Shown: positions 19,364 to 28,669, counted from the first letter of the stretch. The stretch: DNA of 64,000 nt from UWMA-0277 sp965183885 (GCA_965183885.1 OZ238992.1:1488001-1552000), one strand, 5' to 3'. The notes: generated by a model not told the origin, from the letters alone. Made by a program: numbers and translations.

Positions 19364-22300
19364 ATGATGATGAAAAGAAAATTACTTGTGTTAATACTAA
19401 TGTTTAGTGTTTATTTTATTAATGCTCAGATAATAGTAGATAATAGTCCTCCAAATGATTCCCCAGCATGGTTAGTTGATAATGTTTTACTAGGAGGAGG
19501 TGTAGTTGCTTCTAATATTTCCTATCAAGGAGATTCTATGCAGATAGCTTGGTTTGATGCTGTAAATACTAATTTAGGAATTGATAATGGTATTGTTTTA
19601 TCTACAGGTAATGCAAAAGCTTTAATGCCTGATAGTTTCTTTTTTGGTAACCCTCCAAATTTAGTTACTGATCCTGATTTGTTAACTGTAGCTAATTCTG
19701 TTCCTCCTTTACTACCACCACCTTTTACTAATGCTTTTACAGTTGCAAGTATAAATGATGTAGCAATTTTAGAATTTGATTTTATCCCTACTTCTGACTC
19801 TTTAACATTTAGTTATGTTTTTGGTTCTCAGGAATATTTTGCTTTTGAGAATAGTCAATATAATGATGTTTTTGGTTTCTTTTTATCAGGTCCTGGAATT
19901 ACTGGGCCTTATTCTTCTCCGCTAGGGTTTCCAGGAGGATCAGTTAATTTAGCTGTAGTGCCAAATTCAACACCTCCATTGCCAATTACAATTTCCTCAA
20001 TTAATAGTGTAACACCAATAAATCAACAGTATTTTGTGCCAAACCAAGGTACAGCTTTAGATACTATTGCTGATGCTGATGGAATGACAACAGTACTTAC
20101 TGCTAGAGCTTTAGTGCAGTGTGGACAAACTTATCATATTCGTTTGGCTATTGCTGATGGGTCAGATCAAGGTTTAAGTTCTTATGTTTGGTTGGAAGCA
20201 GGAAGCTTTTATTCTCCTTCTTTAAATATTACAGATAATTTAGGAATTGACTCTTCTTATATGAATTTGGCTTGTAATCCATCAATTACCTTAACAGCAA
20301 ATGCTGGAGATGGAATTACTTATCAGTGGTTTGATACAACAGGTACTGTTATTAGTACAGATTCAGTTGTAACAGTTCCTGTGGGTACATATTGGGTGTC
20401 TTCATCTGCATCTACTTGTGCAGCTATGTCTGATACGTTAACGGTAGTTTCTCTTTCAGATTCCTTAGGTCCTGCAACTTTAGAGTGTGTATGGTTAGAT
20501 GGAGATGATATGAATTTTACCTGGCATCATCCAGTAGGGGCAAGTAATACAACAGTATATAATATTATGGGAGCAGCAAGTATATCAGGACCTTATTCTG
20601 TGGTAGCATCAACACAATTCCCTGACAGTACTTTTTCTCTTCCTTTAGTGAGTATTCCTCCAAATACTGAATTTTATTATGTGAGAATCCCATCAACATG
20701 TGATAGTCTTCCTGTTACTTCAGATACTATTGCTCCAATTAATGTAGATATATTGCATTCTAATGTAAATTGTTGGGATGATACTGATGGTAGAATATCA
20801 ATTGATGTACATAGTACTATGCTGACTCAATATAGTTTTTATCTTGATTCAGTTCTTAATACTAATCCTATTCCTTATGATACAGTTTGGGATAATTTAC
20901 CAGCAGGAACTTATGATGTTACAGTTAGCGATAATGCATCATGTACTTTTACAAAACAAGTTAATATTACAGCTCCAGGTTATACTTTACAGGCTTTGGC
21001 CTCTGATACTATGAATAGTTGTTATGGTGCTAGTTTAGGAATGGCTATTGGTTATGGAGCAGGAGGTACACCTCCTTATGCTTATGAGTGGTTTGATGCT
21101 AGTCTTTATAATTTTAGTAGTAATGATACTGCTGCTAATCTTAGTGCTGGAGGTTATTTGTTAGAGGTTACTGATGCTAATGGTTGTGATACTTTTACTA
21201 CAGTTACCGTTATTGAGCCTCAAACTCCTTTAAGTGGTTCTCCACAGATATTTGGTGTTGCTTGTAAGGGTGATAGTACAGGTATGATTGTTGGTAATGC
21301 TCAGGGAAGTTGGGCTCCTTATGAGTATTTTTGGTATAATGCAGCTGGTGATTTATTGCAAAGAACATCTAATACTATATTTAGAGATACTTTGCAAGGT
21401 TTGTCTGCTGGCACTTATACTTTAGAGCTTTATGATGTAAAGGGTTGTTTTGTGAGTTATACTTTAACTGTTGGAGAGCCTGCTACAGCTTTAAAGGTTG
21501 ATAGTGTATCTGTTATTGCTACTAATGCTTGTTATGGTGATGCTGATGGGGAGGCTATATTTTATGCTAGTGGAGGTATGCCTTCTTATGTTTATGAGTG
21601 GGATAATGGTTCGGTGACTACTCTTGCATCTGGTCTTACTACAGGTTATCATACTTTTAGTGTTTCCGATACTTGGGGTTGTGAGGTTGTGGATAGTGTT
21701 TTCATTTTTGGGAATTCAGAGATTCAATCTTCTATTAATATTTTAGATAATGTAAGTTGTTATGGGAACTCAGATGGAAGTGTTGGTATTAGTAGTGTAG
21801 GAGGTATTCCAAACTATGCTTATCATTGGAGTTTTAACAATGCAACTACTTATGCTACCCCTAGTGGTAGTGGAATGACTAACCTTCCTCTTGGAGTTTA
21901 TTATGTAAATACAGAGGATAATTTAGGTTGTATTGTTGTTGATAGTTTCTTTATTAGTGAGCCAATGCCTTTGAGTGTGGAGGCTAGTGAATTTTCTTGG
22001 GTTTCTTGTTTTGGTGCTGATGATGGTTCAGGTATTGCTATAGCTCAAGGAGGGACAGTACCTTATATTTTTGATTGGGGAGGCGGTTTATTTGGAGATA
22101 CTGTTTATGCTTTAACTCCAGGTTATCATACTGTTACTGTTACTGATGCAGAGGGTTGTACAGCTACGGATACTATTTTAACTCATGAGCCTCCATTATT
22201 ATCTATGTTTATAGATAATAGTTTAACTGTATTGCCTTATTGTAATGGAGTTGCAACAGGTAGTTTAACAGGTGTTTCTTCTGGGGGTACAGGTTCTCAT

Positions 22301-23920
22301 TCTTATGCTTGGTCTGAAGCTGTAACAGGACCTATTTTTGGAGAATTTACTCCAACATTAAATAATGTATTGCAAGGAGTTTATACGATTACAGTAACAG
22401 ATGATAGAGGTTGTATGGCTTCAGCTACTGGAGATATTGATACTATTACGAGTACAATGTCTACTTTTATTACTCCTTTGGTTACTTATTCTGGGGGTTG
22501 GGGTGTAAGTTGTTTTGGTGCTTCTGATGGAGAGTTAGAGGTAATTGCTTTTGGTGGTGTAGCTCCTTATACTTATGATTGGTTAACAAATTCAAGCACT
22601 ACAGCTATGGCTAGTAACTTGCCGGAAGGACATCAATCAGTATCTGTTTATGACGCTAATGGTTGTTATAGGCCAGCTGGATTTGATATTACAGAACCTA
22701 CAGAATTAGCATTTACTACTTTAAGTTCTTTTGATGGTAGTTGTTTAGGTTCTTGTGATGGTGTTATAGAGCTTTCTGTTTCTGGGGGTACTTCTTCTTA
22801 TGATCTTATAGGAACTGATAATCTTACTGGTTCTGTAATTACTTCTCCTATTGTTGGAGGTTTTTCTAGTGGTATTTGTTCTGGAGATTATACGATTAGT
22901 GTTAGTGATGCTAATGGTTGTAGTTCAGTATTACTTTCTGGAGGTAATGATCAGATAGTAATTAATGTTCCTGTTGCTACTTCAGCAGCTATTGATGCTT
23001 CTAGTGTTGTTGATGTTGCTTGTAATGGAGGTTCAGATGGTGCTGCTTCAGCATTAAATCCTAGTTCTGGTTCTTTATATTCTTATAATTGGAAGGACCT
23101 TTCTGGTAGTGTTGTAGGTACAGGAACTAGTGTTTCTGGTTTAGCTGCAGGTACTTATGTTTTATATTCTTATTATAGTTCTTATACTGGTTGTACTAGT
23201 TCAGATACTGTAGTTATTAGTGAGGAGTCAGCAATCACAAGTTCTTCTAGTGTTGTTGATGTTGATTGTTTTGGTAATGCTACTGGTAGTATAGCTGTTA
23301 CTGCTCAGGGAGGAGTTGGTCCTTATGTTTATAATCCTGCTATATCTAATGGTTTATCAGCAGGTAATCATACGATAACAGTAACTGATGCTAATGGTTG
23401 TATTCATACTCATGTTTCTAGTGTTGGTAGTCCTTTAGCTTTAGGAGTTATAGTTAACAGGACAGGTTTTGTGTTGACGGCTAATACTCCAACTGGAGGA
23501 GTTTCACCATTTTCTTATAAGTGGTTTAAGGTTGGTTTAGGTCAGGTTGGTACAGGGTCTGTTTATACAGTGAGTAATCCTGGAAATTACTACGTTGTAG
23601 TAACTGATGCTAATTTTTGTACAGTTACTTCAGCAGATGAGACTTATATTGATGCTGGAGTTTTTGATTTGAGTAGTTCTTTATTTTTAAGTGTTTATCC
23701 TAATCCTTTTAAGGATGAGACTATGGTTGATTTTGGAGGTTTGGTTGAGGAAGGTAATTTACGAATAGTAGATGTTTATGGTAAGTTAATAGAGGAGCAT
23801 AAGGTTTTAAATGCTAAATCATTTATTGTTAGCAGAACGAATAAGGCTAGTGGAATCTACTTTATGAATTTAGAGGTTGACGGTTCTATATTGCCTGTAT
23901 TTAAGTTAATTATTGAGTAA
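19364..23920 (+). CDS. Giant T9SS-exported SprB-repeat adhesin, paralogue D, with choice-of-anchor-L-like head
   Basis: A 1518-aa exported protein. Three ATGs in a row (19364, 19367, 19370) precede KRKLLVLILMFSVYFINAQ, a signal peptide. An upstream TTG at 19346 is in frame but lies too close to the promoter. The N-terminal domain (PAWLVDNVLLGGGV, GIDNGIVLSTGNA, AILEFDFIPTSDSLTFSYVF, GSQEYFAFENSQYNDVFGFF) matches the choice-of-anchor-L type found on surface proteins. Next come a fibronectin-like stretch related to that of paralogue A, about 11 SprB-type repeats and a type-A sorting domain ending in PVFKLIIE. Much of repeats 2-11 is near-identical to paralogues A and C. A divergent patch (21321-21445) sits inside the third repeat. 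Terminated by the hairpin at 23946. Confidence 0.85.
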   Translation: MMMKRKLLVLILMFSVYFINAQIIVDNSPPNDSPAWLVDNVLLGGGVVASNISYQGDSMQIAWFDAVNTNLGIDNGIVLSTGNAKALMPDSFFFGNPPNLVTDPDLLTVANSVPPLLPPPFTNAFTVASINDVAILEFDFIPTSDSLTFSYVFGSQEYFAFENSQYNDVFGFFLSGPGITGPYSSPLGFPGGSVNLAVVPNSTPPLPITISSINSVTPINQQYFVPNQGTALDTIADADGMTTVLTARALVQCGQTYHIRLAIADGSDQGLSSYVWLEAGSFYSPSLNITDNLGIDSSYMNLACNPSITLTANAGDGITYQWFDTTGTVISTDSVVTVPVGTYWVSSSASTCAAMSDTLTVVSLSDSLGPATLECVWLDGDDMNFTWHHPVGASNTTVYNIMGAASISGPYSVVASTQFPDSTFSLPLVSIPPNTEFYYVRIPSTCDSLPVTSDTIAPINVDILHSNVNCWDDTDGRISIDVHSTMLTQYSFYLDSVLNTNPIPYDTVWDNLPAGTYDVTVSDNASCTFTKQVNITAPGYTLQALASDTMNSCYGASLGMAIGYGAGGTPPYAYEWFDASLYNFSSNDTAANLSAGGYLLEVTDANGCDTFTTVTVIEPQTPLSGSPQIFGVACKGDSTGMIVGNAQGSWAPYEYFWYNAAGDLLQRTSNTIFRDTLQGLSAGTYTLELYDVKGCFVSYTLTVGEPATALKVDSVSVIATNACYGDADGEAIFYASGGMPSYVYEWDNGSVTTLASGLTTGYHTFSVSDTWGCEVVDSVFIFGNSEIQSSINILDNVSCYGNSDGSVGISSVGGIPNYAYHWSFNNATTYATPSGSGMTNLPLGVYYVNTEDNLGCIVVDSFFISEPMPLSVEASEFSWVSCFGADDGSGIAIAQGGTVPYIFDWGGGLFGDTVYALTPGYHTVTVTDAEGCTATDTILTHEPPLLSMFIDNSLTVLPYCNGVATGSLTGVSSGGTGSHSYAWSEAVTGPIFGEFTPTLNNVLQGVYTITVTDDRGCMASATGDIDTITSTMSTFITPLVTYSGGWGVSCFGASDGELEVIAFGGVAPYTYDWLTNSSTTAMASNLPEGHQSVSVYDANGCYRPAGFDITEPTELAFTTLSSFDGSCLGSCDGVIELSVSGGTSSYDLIGTDNLTGSVITSPIVGGFSSGICSGDYTISVSDANGCSSVLLSGGNDQIVINVPVATSAAIDASSVVDVACNGGSDGAASALNPSSGSLYSYNWKDLSGSVVGTGTSVSGLAAGTYVLYSYYSSYTGCTSSDTVVISEESAITSSSSVVDVDCFGNATGSIAVTAQGGVGPYVYNPAISNGLSAGNHTITVTDANGCIHTHVSSVGSPLALGVIVNRTGFVLTANTPTGGVSPFSYKWFKVGLGQVGTGSVYTVSNPGNYYVVVTDANFCTVTSADETYIDAGVFDLSSSLFLSVYPNPFKDETMVDFGGLVEEGNLRIVDVYGKLIEEHKVLNAKSFIVSRTNKASGIYFMNLEVDGSILPVFKLIIE
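21059..23866 (+). repeat. 2.8-kb intragenic repeat, copy 3 of 3
   Basis: It aligns with copies 1 and 2 as described for 4915 and 16341. The final 1.17 kb (22694-23866) shows hardly any difference from 6544-7716 and 17976-19148; one I can see is GGATCT versus GGGTCT near 7407. Near-identity at silent positions implies recent homogenisation rather than purifying selection on protein alone. Confidence 0.95.
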
Positions 23921-23945
23921 AAATACAAGACTTATATTTTGAAAA

Positions 23946-23972
23946 GGGTGCTATTTATTTAGCATCCTTTTT
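23946..23972 (+). terminator. Rho-independent terminator after paralogue D
   Basis: GGGTGCTA (23946-23953), a 6-nt loop, TAGCATCC (23960-23967), then five T. It is a copy of the hairpin after paralogue C, and it isolates the adhesin genes from the ribosomal operon downstream. Confidence 0.85.
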
Positions 23973-24094
23973 ATTTACTTTATAAAATAAGTAAAAAAGA
24001 AATAATATTAACAGCTGTTTGTTAGAATAAAAACGAGAATAAAAATTAAGCGAAAAAAAAATGGTTACAATTTTACTTTTGATTAATAAATTAC

Positions 24095-24102
24095 TACATT
24101 TG
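24095..24102 (+). promoter_or_regulatory. Candidate -7 box for the ribosomal protein operon
   Basis: TACATTTG matches TAnnTTTG exactly and lies 25 nt before rpsL. No further promoter box is apparent to me within the tightly packed operon downstream. A TTTTG at 24077-24081 is only 13 nt upstream, so the -33 element is uncertain. Confidence 0.5.
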
Positions 24103-24127
24103 CCGCCCATTTTAGTAAAGATATAAT

Positions 24128-24502
24128 ATGCCAACAATACAACAATTAGTAAGAAAAGGAAGGACTAGCATCAAGAAAAAGAGTAAGTCGTTAGCCTTAA
24201 AAAGCTGCCCTCAAAGAAGAGGAGTATGTACTAGGGTTTACACAACAACACCTAAGAAGCCAAACTCAGCATTACGTAAAGTAGCTAGGGTAAGGTTAAC
24301 AAATGGTAATGAGGTTAATGCTTATATTGGAGGAGAAGGACATAATCTTCAGGAGTACTCTGTAGTGTTAGTGAGAGGAGGAAGAGTGAAAGATTTACCT
24401 GGTGTAAGATATCACATTGTTAGAGGAGCTTTAGATACTTCTGGAGTAAACGAAAGAACTCAGAGAAGATCAAAATATGGTGCTAAGAAGCCTAAGAAAT
24501 AA
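24128..24502 (+). CDS. rpsL: 30S ribosomal protein S12
   Basis: Decoding-site protein of the small subunit, 124 aa, the normal length. The conserved core TTPKKPNSALRKVARVRL and the loop VRGGRVKDLPGVRYHIVRG are intact; lysine in TTPKKPNS (the position altered in streptomycin-resistant mutants) is the usual wild-type residue. First gene of a run of 33 genes on one strand ending at rplQ, and 13 bp before rpsG. Confidence 0.98.
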   Translation: MPTIQQLVRKGRTSIKKKSKSLALKSCPQRRGVCTRVYTTTPKKPNSALRKVARVRLTNGNEVNAYIGGEGHNLQEYSVVLVRGGRVKDLPGVRYHIVRGALDTSGVNERTQRRSKYGAKKPKK

Positions 24503-24515
24503 TATATAATAAGTA

Positions 24516-24986
24516 ATGAGAAAAAAAAGAGCCAAGAAAAGAATTTTATTGCCAGACCCAAGGTTTGGTAGTGCAACTGTAACAAGGTTTGTAAATAATC
24601 TAATGTTAGACGGTAAAAAGAATACTGCTTTTAAAGTATTTTATACTGCTTTAGATAGTATTGCGGCTAAGATTGAGGAGGAAGAAGCTTTAGTAGTTTT
24701 TGAAAAAGCATTGGAAAATGTAATGCCTCATGTTGAAGTAAGATCAAGAAGAATTGGAGGGGCAACGTTCCAAATTCCTCACCCGGTAAGGGAAGATAGA
24801 AGAGTTTCTTTAGGTATGAAGTGGATGATTGGTGCTGCTAGAAAAAGAAATGAGAAAACTATGGATGCTAAGTTGTCTGCAGAATTAATTGCTGCATATA
24901 AGGAAGAAGGTACTGCTTATAAAAAGAAGCAAGATACACATAGAATGGCAGAAGCAAATAAGGCATTTTCACACTTTAGATTTTAA
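24516..24986 (+). CDS. rpsG: 30S ribosomal protein S7
   Basis: Assembly initiator of the 30S head, binding 16S rRNA near the E site. It has 156 aa, with the family signature PDPRFGSATVTRFVNNLMLDG near the start and VEVRSRRIGGATFQIPHPV in the middle. It lies between rpsL and fusA, 6 bp before fusA, as in the classical str operon. Confidence 0.98.
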   Translation: MRKKRAKKRILLPDPRFGSATVTRFVNNLMLDGKKNTAFKVFYTALDSIAAKIEEEEALVVFEKALENVMPHVEVRSRRIGGATFQIPHPVREDRRVSLGMKWMIGAARKRNEKTMDAKLSAELIAAYKEEGTAYKKKQDTHRMAEANKAFSHFRF

Positions 24987-24992
24987 TAAGAA

Positions 24993-27092
24993 ATGGCAAG
25001 AGATTTAAATTACACTAGAAATATTGGTATTGCAGCGCATATTGACGCTGGAAAAACAACTACCACTGAAAGAATTCTTTATTATGGAGGGGTTTCTCAT
25101 AAAATTGGAGAGGTGCATGATGGTGCTGCAACAATGGACTGGATGGAGCAAGAGCAAGAAAGAGGAATTACAATTACTTCTGCAGCTACAACTTTATCTT
25201 GGCCTTATAGAGGTACTGATTATCATGTAAATATTATTGATACTCCTGGTCACGTTGATTTTACTGTGGAGGTAAACAGATCATTAAGAGTACTTGATGG
25301 TTTAGTATTCTTGTTTTCTGCGGTTGATGGTGTTGAGCCACAATCAGAAACAAACTGGAGACTTGCTGATAACTATAATGTTCCAAGAATTGGGTTCGTT
25401 AATAAAATGGACAGACAAGGTGCTGACTTTTTAAACGTTTGTAGACAAGTAAAAGAAATGTTAGGTTCTCATGCATTGCCATTACAAATTCCTATCGGAT
25501 CAGAAATTGATTTTAGAGGAGTAGTTGATTTAATCAACTTTAAAGGTATTGTTTGGAATGAAGAAGATCAAGGAATGACTTTTGAAGAAGTTGAAATTCC
25601 TGCTGATATTATTGATGAAGCAAGAGATTACAGAGGGCAGTTGTTGGAGGCTGTAGCTGAATTTGATGAGTCATTAATGGAAAAATATTTTGAAGATGAA
25701 AACTCTTTGACTGAAGCTGAAATTTTAGCTGCATTAAGAGAGGCTACAATTTCTGGGAAGGTAATTCCTATGATGTGTGGTTCAGCTTTTAAAAATAAAG
25801 GTGTGCAAGCAATGTTGGATATGGTAATGGAAATTTTACCTTCTCCACTTGATGTAGAAGCAATTACTGGGACTAATCCTCATACTGATGAAGAAGAAAG
25901 TAGATTGCCTTCTGTTGATGCGCCATTTGCAGCATTAGCATTTAAGATTGCAACTGACCCTTATGTAGGTCGTTTGTGTTTTACTAGAGCTTACTCTGGA
26001 AGGTTAGATCAAGGTACTTTTGTATTGAATGCAAGAACTGGTAAAAAAGAGAGAATCTCTCGTATCTACCAAATGCACTCTAACAAGCAAAATCAAATTG
26101 ATAACTTAGATGCTGGGGATATTGCAGCTTTAGTTGGATTTAAAGATATTAGAACTGGAGATACTTTATGTGATTTAAAATCTCCTATCGTTTTAGAATC
26201 AATGGACTTTCCAGATCCAGTAATTGGTATTGCTATTGAGCCAAAAACTCAAAAGGATTTAGATAAATTAGGTGTGGCTTTAGGTAAATTAGCTGAAGAA
26301 GATCCTACATTTACTGTTAAGACTGATGAAGATTCAGGGCAAACAATTATCTCAGGAATGGGTGAGTTGCACTTGGATATTATTATTGATAGATTAAAAA
26401 GAGAATTTGATGTTGAATGTAATCAAGGTGCTCCTCAGGTAGCATATAAAGAGGCAATTACAACTTCAATTGATCATAGAGAGGTGTATAAGAAACAATC
26501 AGGTGGTAGAGGTAAGTTTGCTGATATCAGATTTGAATTATCTCCTGTTGATGCGGACTTTGAGGGTGAAGGATTACAATTCTTAAATGAAATTAAAGGA
26601 GGTAACATTCCTAAAGAGTTTATCCCTTCAGTTGAAAAAGGATTTAAGATGGCGATGAACAATGGTGTTTTGGCTGGTTTCCCAATTCCATCTATGAAAG
26701 TAAGATTATATGATGGTTCTTACCATGATGTGGATTCTGATCAATTATCATTTGAGTTGGCTGCACAGATTGCATTTAAGTCTGCTGCTAAACAAGCTAC
26801 GCCAAAAATTCTTGAGCCAATTATGAAATTAACAGTTATTACTCCAGAAGAAAATATGGGAGATGTAATTGGAGATTTAAATAGAAGAAGAGGACAAGTT
26901 GAAGGCATGGATGATAAAGGAGGAGCAAAGGTTGTAAATGCAAAAGTTCCATTATCAGAAATGTTTGGATACATTACAGATTTAAGAACAATTACTTCAG
27001 GTAGAGCAACTTCAACAATGGAATTTTTTGATTTCGTTGAAGCACCAAGAAACATCTCGGATGAAGTAATTAAGAAAATTAAAGGAGAATAA
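24993..27092 (+). CDS. fusA: Translation elongation factor G
   Basis: GTPase driving translocation on the ribosome, 699 aa. G1 is AHIDAGKTTTTERILYY near residue 16, switch region GITITSAATT, G3 DTPGHVDF, G4 NKMD, G5 around GSAFKNKG. Domains II-V follow, with GMGELHLDI in domain III and the C-terminal GYITDLRTITSGRATSTMEF. This is the usual str position, but tuf, which follows fusA in proteobacteria, is absent; the next gene is rpsJ after 19 bp. That is the common arrangement in Bacteroidota. Confidence 0.98.
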   Translation: MARDLNYTRNIGIAAHIDAGKTTTTERILYYGGVSHKIGEVHDGAATMDWMEQEQERGITITSAATTLSWPYRGTDYHVNIIDTPGHVDFTVEVNRSLRVLDGLVFLFSAVDGVEPQSETNWRLADNYNVPRIGFVNKMDRQGADFLNVCRQVKEMLGSHALPLQIPIGSEIDFRGVVDLINFKGIVWNEEDQGMTFEEVEIPADIIDEARDYRGQLLEAVAEFDESLMEKYFEDENSLTEAEILAALREATISGKVIPMMCGSAFKNKGVQAMLDMVMEILPSPLDVEAITGTNPHTDEEESRLPSVDAPFAALAFKIATDPYVGRLCFTRAYSGRLDQGTFVLNARTGKKERISRIYQMHSNKQNQIDNLDAGDIAALVGFKDIRTGDTLCDLKSPIVLESMDFPDPVIGIAIEPKTQKDLDKLGVALGKLAEEDPTFTVKTDEDSGQTIISGMGELHLDIIIDRLKREFDVECNQGAPQVAYKEAITTSIDHREVYKKQSGGRGKFADIRFELSPVDADFEGEGLQFLNEIKGGNIPKEFIPSVEKGFKMAMNNGVLAGFPIPSMKVRLYDGSYHDVDSDQLSFELAAQIAFKSAAKQATPKILEPIMKLTVITPEENMGDVIGDLNRRRGQVEGMDDKGGAKVVNAKVPLSEMFGYITDLRTITSGRATSTMEFFDFVEAPRNISDEVIKKIKGE

Positions 27093-27111
27093 TAGAATAA
27101 TATAGCTACCC

Positions 27112-27420
27112 ATGGCACAGAAAGTTAGAATAAAATTAAAATCGTTTGATCATACATTAGTTGATCAATCAGCTGAGAAAATAGTTAAAACTGTAAAAAA
27201 CTCAGGTGCAATTGTTAGTGGACCAATTCCATTACCAACACATAAAAAGATATTTACAGTATTACGTTCTCCTCACGTAAATAAGCAAGCTAGAGAGCAA
27301 TTCCAATTAGCAAACCATAAAAGGTTAATGGATATTTATAGCTCTTCTTCAAAGACTATTGATGCTTTGATGAAGTTAGAGTTGCCTAGTGGAGTTCATG
27401 TTGAAATTAAAGTAATTTAA
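27112..27420 (+). CDS. rpsJ: 30S ribosomal protein S10
   Basis: 102 aa, the standard length. Conserved VRIKLKSFDHTLVD at the start and RSPHVNKQAREQF in the loop. S10 also acts as NusE in antitermination. It opens the S10 block and precedes rplC by 11 bp. ATG at 27112 follows a 19-bp gap after fusA. Confidence 0.98.
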   Translation: MAQKVRIKLKSFDHTLVDQSAEKIVKTVKNSGAIVSGPIPLPTHKKIFTVLRSPHVNKQAREQFQLANHKRLMDIYSSSSKTIDALMKLELPSGVHVEIKVI

Positions 27421-27431
27421 AAAAGAAAAAG

Positions 27432-28046
27432 ATGCCAGGTTTAATAGGTAAAAAAGTAGGAATGACATCTATCTTCTCTGAAGAAGGTAAGAATATTCCA
27501 TGTACAATATTAGAAGTAGGACCTTGTAAGGTTACTCAAGTTAAAACTGAAGAAGTTGATGGCTATAGTGCTATTCAATTAGGTTTTACTGATCAAAAAG
27601 AAAGTAGAGTTTCTAAAGCTGCTCTTGGGCACTTTAAGAAAGCAAACACTACTCCTTTGAAAAAATTAGTTGAATTTGCTGCAGATTCTGATGTTGCTTT
27701 AGGTGACGTTGTTAATGTAGATATTTTTGAAGAAGGTGACTTTGTTACTGTTGTTGGTACTTCTAAGGGTAAAGGTTTTCAAGGGGTAGTAAAAAGACAT
27801 AACTTTAGAGGAGTTGGTGATGCAACTCATGGTCAGCATAACAGATTGCGTGCTCCAGGTTCTATTGGTGCAGCGTCTTATCCTGCAAGAGTATTCAAAG
27901 GAATGCGTATGGCCGGACAAATGGGTAATGCAAGAGTTAAAGTTGAAAACTTACAAGTATTAAAAGTTTTAGCAGATAAAAATATGATAGTAGTAAAAGG
28001 AGCAGTTCCTGGAGCTAAGAATTCATACATAACAATAGAGAAATAA
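27432..28046 (+). CDS. rplC: 50S ribosomal protein L3
   Basis: 204 aa; binds near the peptidyl transferase centre. Conserved GLIGKKVGMTSIF at the start and the long loop KGKGFQGVVKRHNF, THGQHNRLRAPGSIG and MAGQMGN. Its stop and the rplD start share one base (TAATG at 28044-28048), implying coupled translation. Confidence 0.98.
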   Translation: MPGLIGKKVGMTSIFSEEGKNIPCTILEVGPCKVTQVKTEEVDGYSAIQLGFTDQKESRVSKAALGHFKKANTTPLKKLVEFAADSDVALGDVVNVDIFEEGDFVTVVGTSKGKGFQGVVKRHNFRGVGDATHGQHNRLRAPGSIGAASYPARVFKGMRMAGQMGNARVKVENLQVLKVLADKNMIVVKGAVPGAKNSYITIEK

Positions 28047-28669
28047 TGAAGTTAGCCGTACATAACATTACAGGAAAAGAAACTACAAAGAAAGTAGATT
28101 TAAGTAAAGATGTTTTTGGTGTAGAACCAAATGATCATGCTATTTACTTAGATGTTAAGCAATATTTAGCAGCTCAAAGATCTGGAACGCATAAAGCAAA
28201 AGAAAGATCTGATGTTAAAGGTAGTAGAAGAAAACTTAGAAAACAAAAAGGAAGTGGTGCTGCCAGAGTTGGTGATATTAAAAATCCATTGTTTAGAGGT
28301 GGGGGTAGAGTTTTTGGTCCAAGACCAAGAAAATATGACTTTAAAGTTAATAAAAAAGTGAAGCGTTTAGCACGTAAATCTGCTTTAACCTACATGGCTA
28401 AAGATAAGAATATCATTGTTTTAGAAGACTTTAGTTTCGATGCTCCAAAGACTAAGTCATACATTGATTTATTAAATAATTTTGATCAGCTAGATAATAA
28501 AACACTTTTAGTGCTTGCTGAATCAAATAAAAATATACTTTTGTCTTCCCGAAATTTAAAGAAGGCAAAAGTGGTATTAGCTTCAGAATTAAACACTTAC
28601 GATGTTATGAGCGCTAATAAATTAATGATTGTAGAATCATCAATTAACGAAATTGAGAAGAATTTTTAA
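28046..28669 (+). CDS. rplD: 50S ribosomal protein L4
   Basis: 207 aa. Conserved basic loop KQKGSGAARVGDIKNPLFRG and GGGRVFGPRPRKY lining the exit tunnel. In enterobacteria L4 represses its own operon; no comparable leader was recognised here. It overlaps rplC by one base and precedes rplW by 10 bp. Confidence 0.97.
   Translation: MKLAVHNITGKETTKKVDLSKDVFGVEPNDHAIYLDVKQYLAAQRSGTHKAKERSDVKGSRRKLRKQKGSGAARVGDIKNPLFRGGGRVFGPRPRKYDFKVNKKVKRLARKSALTYMAKDKNIIVLEDFSFDAPKTKSYIDLLNNFDQLDNKTLLVLAESNKNILLSSRNLKKAKVVLASELNTYDVMSANKLMIVESSINEIEKNF

Noticed and set aside
2896..23920. Periodic repeats considered as a CRISPR array or phase-variable tandem DNA repeat
   Set aside because: The periodicity is at protein level (SprB repeats of about 80-90 aa with diverged DNA), with no short identical repeats, unique spacers or cas genes, and no homopolymer tract long enough for slippage.
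23955..24137. 60-codon minus-strand frame between paralogue D and rpsL
   Set aside because: It runs antisense through a terminator and the rpsL promoter region and has AT-rich low-complexity sequence (many Phe, Lys, Leu). No start context or homology-like pattern.
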